Shown here: positions 1 to 4,835 of the stretch, piece by piece
Numbering within the stretch: the stretch's first letter is position 1
How the letters are laid out: the number at the start of each line of letters is the position of its first letter
NCBI GenBank assembly: GCA_023262645.1
Contig: JALRAA010000075.1
Span: forward strand, 1-6,898
Reading direction: 5' to 3'
DNA length: 6,898 nucleotides
Origin: Burkholderiaceae bacterium
Lineage (GTDB): Bacteria; Pseudomonadota; Gammaproteobacteria; Burkholderiales; Burkholderiaceae_C
The notes under the pieces: generated by a model
The model's input: the letters and a program-made list of their open reading frames with translations, nothing else
The model's database searches: none
Told to the model about the DNA's origin: nothing
Translations under genes and position numbers: made by a program

Positions 1-635
1 ATGACATCAGCTCTGAAGACTGGGACAAAGTGGTCCACGTGGTGAAAGAAAAACAATTGACAGCTTTTCTCGACATGGCCTATCAGGGTTTTGGCCATGG
101 CATCACAGAAGACGGTGCGGTCATCCACAAATTCGTCAACGCAGGCCTCAATTTTCTGGTGGCGACTTCTTTTTCCAAAAGCTTTAGTTTGTACGGCGAG
201 CGCGTGGGTGCTTTGTCGGTGCTTTGCGAATCCGCCGACGAAGCTGCAAGGGTGTTGTCACAACTCAAAATTGTGATTCGTACCAACTACTCCAACCCAC
301 CCACCCACGGTGGTGCAGTGGTCGCCGCTGTTTTGCAAAACCCCGAATTGCGCCAGTTGTGGGAAAAAGAATTGGCTGACATGCGGGTGCGGATCAAAAC
401 CATGCGTCAAAAACTGGTGGACGGCCTCAAAGAGGCTGGCATTCAGCAAGACATGGGCTTCATCACACGCCAAATCGGCATGTTCAGCTACTCGGGTTTG
501 ACCAAAGATCAAATGGTCAGACTGCGCTCCGAATTTGGGGTGTACGGAACCGACACCGGACGCATGTGCGTAGCAGCTTTGAACAACCAAAATATTGGCC
601 ATGTTTGCAAGGCCATCGCAGCCGTTTTGAAATAA
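1..635 (+). CDS. tyrB: Aromatic/aspartate aminotransferase (class I, PLP-dependent), C-terminal part
   Basis: The gene is cut by the left edge of the window. Its frame is open from base 3 and 210 residues are visible, about half of the usual ~400. Family role: reversible PLP-dependent transfer of an amino group from aromatic amino acids, aspartate or similar donors to 2-oxoglutarate, in the cytoplasm. Seen in the sequence: the LDMAYQGFG segment, whose Asp and Tyr contact PLP; the PLP-lysine motif SFSKSFSLYGERVG (Lys codon at 177-179), whose Arg binds the cofactor phosphate; and GRMCVAALN near the C terminus, whose Arg binds the substrate alpha-carboxylate. The wording SLYGERVG and the ending FGVYGTDTGRMCVA are closer to E. 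coli TyrB than to AspC, so an aromatic-amino-acid preference is likely but not proven. The stop codon is 7 bases before the next gene, which suggests co-transcription. Confidence 0.93.
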   Translation, partial: DISSEDWDKVVHVVKEKQLTAFLDMAYQGFGHGITEDGAVIHKFVNAGLNFLVATSFSKSFSLYGERVGALSVLCESADEAARVLSQLKIVIRTNYSNPPTHGGAVVAAVLQNPELRQLWEKELADMRVRIKTMRQKLVDGLKEAGIQQDMGFITRQIGMFSYSGLTKDQMVRLRSEFGVYGTDTGRMCVAALNNQNIGHVCKAIAAVLK

Positions 636-642
636 CACCGCC

Positions 643-1347
643 ATGACTATTCGTGCTTTGGTTTTTGACGTTTTCGGCACCCTGGTCGATTGGCGCAGCA
701 GCATTGCAGACGACGCCAAAACATTGCTCTCGCCTTTGGGTTTGACCACCGATTGGGATGCATTTGCGGATGCCTGGCGTGCGCAATACCAGCCAGCGAT
801 GGAAAAAATCCGCAGTGGCCAGCGCGGGTTTTGCAAGCTCGATGAACTTCACCGAGACAATTTAGACACCGTTCTTTCACAACTCGGGTGGCAACATGTT
901 GACGCATCTACCCGTGAAAAGCTCAACCACTGCTGGCACCATTTAGAGCAATGGCAAGACGTGAAAGAGGGTTTATCGTTGTTGCGTCAATCATTTATTT
1001 TGGCGCCCTGCTCCAATGGGCATATTGCATTGATGGTCCACCTGGCCAGACACAACCACTGGCATTGGGATGCGATCACCGGTGCTGAAATTGCACGAGA
1101 CTACAAACCACAACCTGTGGTTTACCAAGCCTCGGCGGCAGCGCTGGGCTGTGCACCGCACGAAACCATGATGGTCGCAGCGCATTCAGACGATTTGAAA
1201 GCAGCTGCCCACGCGGGTTTGAAAACAGCATTCATTGCCCGACCTGATGAACACGGGCCAGGGCTTGGTGAGTCTGTTGCCACAGGCCCCGTGGACTATT
1301 CCGCGAAAAATCTGATCGATCTGGCTAAACAACTGGGTTGCCAGTGA
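643..1347 (+). CDS. HAD-superfamily hydrolase, haloacid dehalogenase type II family
   Basis: A complete 234-residue soluble protein, the normal length for the L-2-haloacid dehalogenase-like family. Characterised members hydrolyse L-2-haloacids through an aspartyl ester. Seen: motif I FDVFGTLVDWR with nucleophile Asp9 and Thr13; Arg46 in DAWRAQY, at the place of the halide/substrate Arg; motif II CSNG (Ser124-Asn125); motif III YKPQPVVY (Lys155, Tyr161); and motif IV as VAAHSDDL, with Asp184 matching the conserved acid. The classical motif IV is SSNxxD, so the Ser and Asn that help position the water are replaced by Ala and His. This VAAH variant is common in Burkholderiales homologues named dehalogenases, so real dehalogenase activity is uncertain. 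Another phosphatase-like or 2-substituted acid hydrolase role is possible. The ATG follows the aminotransferase stop by 7 bases with no clear Shine-Dalgarno sequence, so translational coupling is likely. Confidence 0.9.
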   Translation: MTIRALVFDVFGTLVDWRSSIADDAKTLLSPLGLTTDWDAFADAWRAQYQPAMEKIRSGQRGFCKLDELHRDNLDTVLSQLGWQHVDASTREKLNHCWHHLEQWQDVKEGLSLLRQSFILAPCSNGHIALMVHLARHNHWHWDAITGAEIARDYKPQPVVYQASAAALGCAPHETMMVAAHSDDLKAAAHAGLKTAFIARPDEHGPGLGESVATGPVDYSAKNLIDLAKQLGCQ

Positions 1348-1354
1348 AAGTCTG

Positions 1355-2209
1355 TCACACACCCTCCCAAACGACCGAACGCATGGCGATAGCACCCAAC
1401 TGAAACCCCGTGTTGAAGTAATGCACCGCGTCATCCGCGTTGGCCGCACCTGCGGCATACAACAAAGGTAAAAAATGTTCTGTGCTGGGATGTGCCAGTC
1501 TGGCCTCTTGTCCACGTTGTTCAAAGTCAGCCAAGTCAGCCAAGGCATGGGCGCTAATGCGGTCCGCAGTCCATGCATCAAAGCTTTTCGCCCATTCAAC
1601 AGCTTCATGGTTGCCCATGTGCATTTGTAACGCGCCCAAGTTGTGCACGGTATTTCCGCTGGCCACCAACAACACGCCTTGGTGACGCAATGCGCGCATT
1701 TTTTGTCCAGCCGCGAAATGTTCTGTGGCCGAGCGAGTGCTATCTATGCTCAGCTGCAATACAGGTATGTCGGCTTTGGGAAACATCGGTTTGAGCACTG
1801 ACCAACATCCATGGTCTAAGCCCCAGTCGGTGCTTTGCGAAACCACGATCGGCTGTTCGCCGTGTCCCAAATAGTCGGCGATTTCACGCGCAGCTGCCGG
1901 GTGACCGGGCGCTGGGTATTGCTGCTCAAACAAAGCCTTGGGAAAGCCGCCGAAATCGTGAATGGTGGGCGGCTGCAGATTGGCAGTGATTTGCCAACCA
2001 CGGGTCAACCAATGGGCAGACACGCACAGCACCAACCGAGGTGTTGGCCATCGCTTGTCTGCGCCGAACTGTGCGCCGAGTTCCACCCAACCTTGGTGAA
2101 ATTCGTTGTCCTCAATCGCGTTCATGGGACTGCCATGGCCCAAAAACACCACGGGTAACGGCTTTTCCGCAATACTGGGGGCGAGATTCAAAAATGCAGC
2201 TTGGCTCAC
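1355..2209 (-). CDS. ygiD: DODA-type extradiol aromatic ring-opening dioxygenase (YgiD-like)
   Basis: A 284-residue class III (LigB-like) extradiol dioxygenase of the 4,5-DOPA dioxygenase family; E. coli YgiD is 271 residues. Family members open catecholic rings such as L-DOPA using a divalent metal; the physiological substrate in bacteria is usually unknown. Seen: His25 in FLGHGSPMN, His66 in VSAHW, His189 in SGNTVHN and His245 in TEHFLP, matching the conserved metal-ligand histidines, plus His133 in WGLDHG, matching the conserved active-site His. PTIHDFGGFP and PVLQLSID are also family signatures. The start is taken as GTG at 2207-2209 because AGGAG lies 7 bases upstream. The longer open frame to 2371 would run antisense into phaZ, and its extra 54 residues do not resemble the family. 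An ATG five bases before the GTG is out of frame (Met-Leu-stop). The gene ends 7 bases from the convergent HAD gene and is divergent from phaZ. Confidence 0.93.
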   Translation of the reverse strand: MSQAAFLNLAPSIAEKPLPVVFLGHGSPMNAIEDNEFHQGWVELGAQFGADKRWPTPRLVLCVSAHWLTRGWQITANLQPPTIHDFGGFPKALFEQQYPAPGHPAAAREIADYLGHGEQPIVVSQSTDWGLDHGCWSVLKPMFPKADIPVLQLSIDSTRSATEHFAAGQKMRALRHQGVLLVASGNTVHNLGALQMHMGNHEAVEWAKSFDAWTADRISAHALADLADFEQRGQEARLAHPSTEHFLPLLYAAGAANADDAVHYFNTGFQLGAIAMRSVVWEGV

Positions 2210-2216
2210 AACATGT

Positions 2217-2221
2217 CTCCT
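2217..2221 (-). promoter_or_regulatory. Ribosome binding site fixing the GTG start of the DODA dioxygenase
   Basis: On the minus strand this reads AGGAG, followed by 7 bases (ACATGTT) and then GTG. The out-of-frame ATG inside that spacer is only 2 bases from the AGGAG and opens a two-codon frame whose stop overlaps the GTG. The GTG is therefore the better start. Confidence 0.75.
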
Positions 2222-2260
2222 GCAAGAAAGCCCATTTTGCTGCCTGATACAAACAAATAA

Positions 2261-2284
2261 CTGACAGATTGCAAAACCTGTCAG
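2261..2284. promoter_or_regulatory. Perfect inverted repeat in the divergent intergenic region, candidate operator
   Basis: CTGACAG at 2261-2267 and CTGTCAG at 2278-2284 are exact reverse complements separated by 10 bases (ATTGCAAAAC). The repeat sits in the 135-base gap between the divergent dioxygenase and phaZ starts, 52 bases from the former and 61 from the latter. That geometry suits a dimeric transcription factor controlling one or both genes. A short cruciform or hairpin is the alternative, but there is no T-tract and no gene ends here. The regulator is not identifiable from the window. Confidence 0.5.
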
Positions 2285-2302
2285 CCGGGCGTGGCATTGT
2301 GC

Positions 2303-2311
2303 TGTTATATT
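2303..2311 (+). promoter_or_regulatory. Putative extended -10 promoter element for phaZ
   Basis: TGTTATATT matches an extended -10 box (TGn followed by TATATT). It lies 33 bases before the phaZ ATG, which would put the transcription start near 2317. No good -35 hexamer is visible at the usual spacing, which an extended -10 can tolerate. This is inference from sequence pattern only. Confidence 0.4.
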
Positions 2312-2320
2312 GCACTGCAA
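2310..2320. promoter_or_regulatory. Palindrome TTGCA-C-TGCAA overlapping the putative phaZ promoter
   Basis: A perfect 5+1+5 palindrome overlaps the end of the -10-like box and the expected transcription start of phaZ, a typical repressor position. TGC/GCA-rich sites are described for PhaR-type regulators of polyhydroxyalkanoate genes, so PhaR is a reasonable guess. I cannot align it to a curated motif here. Confidence 0.4.
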
Positions 2321-2332
2321 CAAACACATAGT

Positions 2333-2336
2333 GAGG
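2333..2336 (+). promoter_or_regulatory. Ribosome binding site for phaZ (GAGG)
   Basis: GAGG lies 8 bases before the ATG at 2345. It supports starting phaZ there, at MLYQ, rather than at an upstream in-frame GTG at 2291 that overlaps the putative promoter. Confidence 0.7.
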
Positions 2337-2344
2337 TCACAGCC

Positions 2345-3706
2345 ATGCTTTACCAATTCTATGAAGCCCAACGGGCGCTGATGGAACCTTTCGCAGAATT
2401 TGCGCTGGCATCGTCCAAGATGCTTGCAAACCCTGTTTCCCCTCTTTCACAAATTCCTTTGGTTCAGCGTATTTCTGCGTCATATGACCTGATGTACCGA
2501 CTGGGCAAAGACTATGTCAAGCCCGCGTTTGGTATCCATTCGGTGCACATCAAAGGCTCTGACGTCGCGGTTCAAGAACACATTGAAATCAGCAAGCCCT
2601 TTTGTGATTTGCTGCGCTTCAAGCGTTTCAGTGACAACGCAGAAACACTGCACAGTCTGCACGACATGCCTGCGGTGTTGGTGGTGGCTCCACTGTCCGG
2701 CCATTACGCCACGCTGTTGCGCGACACAGTCAAACAATTGCTCAAAGACCACAAGGTGTACATCACCGATTGGAAGAATGCCCGTTTGGTACCGCTGAGC
2801 GAAGGTGAGTTTCACTTAGATGACTATGTCAACTATGTGCAATCTTTTATCCGCCATATCCAAGCCACACAAGGCCATTGTCATGTGATCAGTGTTTGCC
2901 AGCCCACCGTGCCCGTGCTGGCTGCGGTGTCATTGATGGCCAGCCGTGGCGAGACTTTGCCCTTGAGCATGACCATGATGGGTGGCCCTATCGACGCCAC
3001 CAAGTCACCGACTGCGGTGAATAACTTGGCCATGAACAAGAGCTACGACTGGTTTGAAAACAATGTCATCTACCGCGTGCCAGCCAATTTCCCTGGCGCT
3101 GGCCGCCGCGTTTATCCTGGCTTTTTGCAGCACTCGGGGTTTGTCGCCATGAACCCTGACCGGCACATGAAAAGCCACTATGACTACTTCAAAGACTTGA
3201 TCAAGGGCGACGACGCCAGCGCCGAACAGCACAGGCAGTTCTACGACGAATACAACGCTGTGCTAGACATGGACGCGGATTACTATTTAGAAACCATTGC
3301 AACCGTGTTTCAAGACTTCAAGCTCGTGCGCGGCACTTGGGATGTGCGTTCAGAAGAAGGCGACATAGAACGCGTCAGACCGCAAGACATCAGCGGTTGT
3401 GGTTTGTTGACCATCGAAGGCGAGCTAGACGATATCTCAGGCTCTGGTCAAACCAAAGCTGCGCTCAAGCTTTGCTCGGGCATTGCTGCCGGTGACAAGC
3501 ACCACTACGAAGTCAAAGGTGCCGGGCACTACGGTATTTTCAGTGGCCGCCGTTGGCGTGATTTGGTCTACCCTGAAGTGTTGTCATTCATCAAAGCACA
3601 CCACAAGGTCGCCAAGAAATCTACAACCAAAAAAATAGCGGTTACCAAGTCGGCTGCCAAGTCCACATCCAAAATGGCCAGTAGCCGTCGCAAGGCCACT
3701 GCTTAA
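2345..3706 (+). CDS. phaZ: Intracellular poly(3-hydroxybutyrate) depolymerase with a basic C-terminal tail
   Basis: A 453-residue cytoplasmic, granule-associated PHB depolymerase of the Cupriavidus necator PhaZ1 type, which is about 420 residues. The family mobilises amorphous intracellular PHB, releasing 3-hydroxybutyrate or its CoA thioester. Seen: the N-terminal MLYQFYEAQR start; VVAPLSGHYATLLRDTV (about 114-129); the nucleophile elbow SVCQPTVP with Cys185, a Cys in place of the usual lipase Ser, as in this family; GELDDISGSGQT (about 359-370) carrying the catalytic Asp; and GAGHYGIFSGRRWR with His395. Start choice: an ATG with GAGG 8 bases upstream, and a start matching known family members. 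Odd feature: residues 421-453 extend past the usual end and are rich in Lys, Ala, Ser and Thr, with 9 Lys, 2 Arg and no acidic residue, like a histone H1 or PhaM-type tail. The RnfB-like gene follows after 5 bases, so an operon is likely. Confidence 0.95.
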   Translation: MLYQFYEAQRALMEPFAEFALASSKMLANPVSPLSQIPLVQRISASYDLMYRLGKDYVKPAFGIHSVHIKGSDVAVQEHIEISKPFCDLLRFKRFSDNAETLHSLHDMPAVLVVAPLSGHYATLLRDTVKQLLKDHKVYITDWKNARLVPLSEGEFHLDDYVNYVQSFIRHIQATQGHCHVISVCQPTVPVLAAVSLMASRGETLPLSMTMMGGPIDATKSPTAVNNLAMNKSYDWFENNVIYRVPANFPGAGRRVYPGFLQHSGFVAMNPDRHMKSHYDYFKDLIKGDDASAEQHRQFYDEYNAVLDMDADYYLETIATVFQDFKLVRGTWDVRSEEGDIERVRPQDISGCGLLTIEGELDDISGSGQTKAALKLCSGIAAGDKHHYEVKGAGHYGIFSGRRWRDLVYPEVLSFIKAHHKVAKKSTTKKIAVTKSAAKSTSKMASSRRKATA

Positions 3707-3711
3707 ATCCT

Positions 3712-4296
3712 GTGTCACTGGCCGCGCAACTTTTGGCGGTATTGCCACAAACGCAGTGCACCCGCTGTGGCTTTCCCGACTGTGCAAGTTATGCCCATGC
3801 CATGGCAGACCAACAAGCCCCGATCAACCAATGCCCCCCAGGCGGCGAAGAAGGCATACAACGGTTGTCAAAGCTCACGGGGCAAGCCCCTGTTTCTTTG
3901 AACCCAGCATTTGGCCAAGAAGGCCCGCGCAGTTTGGTATGGATCGATGAAAACTGGTGCATTGGCTGCACGTTATGCATCGAGGCTTGCCCTGTTGACG
4001 CCATCATCGGCACACACAAGCGCATGCACACGGTTTTGGAAAAGTATTGCACCGGCTGTGAACTCTGCCTGCCGGTTTGCCCTGTGGATTGCATGCATTT
4101 GGAAAATGTCAGCGGCGACATGAGCGGATGGGACGCTTGGTCTCAGCCCCTGGCAGACCAAGCGAAAGAGCGCTATGAGAAGAGAAATTTGCGCTTGAGC
4201 GATCAAGCCGTGTCACAACCCGCAGTGGCCCCTGAACACAAACAAAGCCGTGTAGAAGCTGCACTGGCGCGAGCCAAAGCCCAAAGGGGTCAATAA
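3712..4296 (+). CDS. rnfB: RnfB-like soluble iron-sulfur (ferredoxin-type) protein
   Basis: A 194-residue protein with three predicted [4Fe-4S] sites. The first is the RnfB/Fes-type motif Cys16-x2-Cys19-x4-Cys24-x16-Cys41. The others are two ferredoxin motifs, Cys83/86/89/93 (CIGCTLCIEACP) and Cys113/116/119/123 (CTGCELCLPVCP). An extra Cys127 follows the last. The order matches RnfB/RsxB, but the N-terminal membrane helix of Rnf-complex RnfB is absent and no other rnf gene is in the window. It is probably a cytoplasmic electron carrier. Similar short orphan proteins are familiar from betaproteobacteria, and their role is not settled. The C terminus (about 145-194) is charged and Ala-rich. 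The start is GTG, 5 bases after the phaZ stop, with no good Shine-Dalgarno sequence, so translation is probably coupled to phaZ. MSLAAQ resembles the usual start of these short homologues. Confidence 0.87.
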   Translation: MSLAAQLLAVLPQTQCTRCGFPDCASYAHAMADQQAPINQCPPGGEEGIQRLSKLTGQAPVSLNPAFGQEGPRSLVWIDENWCIGCTLCIEACPVDAIIGTHKRMHTVLEKYCTGCELCLPVCPVDCMHLENVSGDMSGWDAWSQPLADQAKERYEKRNLRLSDQAVSQPAVAPEHKQSRVEAALARAKAQRGQ

Positions 4297-4307
4297 GCTC
4301 TCTTTAG

Positions 4308-4333
4308 GAATGCGGCCTCACAGCCAGGCATTC
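4308..4333. terminator. Imperfect hairpin between convergent operons, possible bidirectional terminator
   Basis: GAATGC (4308-4313) pairs with GCATTC (4328-4333), and GGC (4314-4316) pairs with GCC (4323-4325), leaving a two-base bulge (AG) and a 6-base loop. It fills most of the 35-base gap between the RnfB-like and VOC genes and overlaps the VOC stop codon. Neither strand has a T-run after the stem, so intrinsic termination is uncertain. Confidence 0.35.
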
Positions 4334-4835
4334 AAATCATGCCCGGCATTTCTGTTGGTGCTTGCGCTGCCAAAGCAGAGAAGGCTTTGATCACTTCTGG
4401 CGGTGCTTGTACCAATTCAATCAACACACCCTCTCCGCTCAAAGGAAATTCACTGTTGCCTTTAGGGTGGATGAAACAAATATCAAAACCCGCCGCACCT
4501 TTACGAATACCACCCGGCGTGAATCGCAAACCTTGGGCGGTCAACCAATCCACTGCCTGGGGCAGATCGTCGATCCACAAGCCCACATGGTTGAGAGGCG
4601 TTGTATGAACAGCGGGTTTTTTGTCAGGATCCAGGGGTTGCATCAAGTCCACTTCAACAGTGAAAGGTCCTGTTCCTATCGCACAAATATCTTCATCGAC
4701 ATTTTCTTTGTCGGAAGAAAAATGGCCTGTGATGGGTAACCCAAATAAATCGACCCATAACTTTCTCAAGGCGTGTTTGTCGGATGCGCCGATCGCAATT
4801 TGCTGGATACCCAATACTTTGAATGGCCTGCTCAT
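4332..4835 (-). CDS. VOC-superfamily (glyoxalase-fold) protein, candidate methylmalonyl-CoA epimerase
   Basis: A 167-residue protein with the two paired beta-alpha-beta-beta-beta modules of the vicinal oxygen chelate fold, spanning roughly residues 8-66 and 80-143. Ligand-like positions are Glu61 (VEVDLMQ), His83 (LNHVGLWID) and Glu140 (GVLIELVQ). At the usual first-His position the sequence is GIQQIAI, so Gln12 appears to replace His. Its start overlaps the pccA stop as ATGA, and GGAG lies 5 bases upstream, giving tight translational coupling. This links it to propionyl-CoA carboxylation, whose product (S)-methylmalonyl-CoA must be epimerised before the mutase step. Epimerase is therefore my leading hypothesis, from context and fold. 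A glyoxalase I-like or dioxygenase-like function cannot be excluded. No signal peptide is seen. Confidence 0.87.
   Translation of the reverse strand: MSRPFKVLGIQQIAIGASDKHALRKLWVDLFGLPITGHFSSDKENVDEDICAIGTGPFTVEVDLMQPLDPDKKPAVHTTPLNHVGLWIDDLPQAVDWLTAQGLRFTPGGIRKGAAGFDICFIHPKGNSEFPLSGEGVLIELVQAPPEVIKAFSALAAQAPTEMPGMI

Noticed and set aside
258..836. A 192-codon minus-strand open frame across the aminotransferase/HAD junction
   Set aside because: It lies antisense to two solid genes, has no family resemblance, and arises from codon bias.
1332..1345. ACTGG-GTTG-CCAGT hairpin at the end of the HAD gene
   Set aside because: The 5-base stem is within the coding end with no following T-run. It is too weak to call as a terminator.
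1524..1541. Tandem 9-base repeat (AAGTCAGCC twice) inside the dioxygenase
   Set aside because: It encodes a harmless Leu-Ala-Asp duplication in a variable stretch of the protein. Two copies is not evidence of a functional repeat.
2210..2371. Upstream extension of the dioxygenase to an ATG at 2371
   Set aside because: It would overlap phaZ antisense and span its promoter. The added residues are unlike the family, and the GTG at 2209 has an ideal AGGAG.
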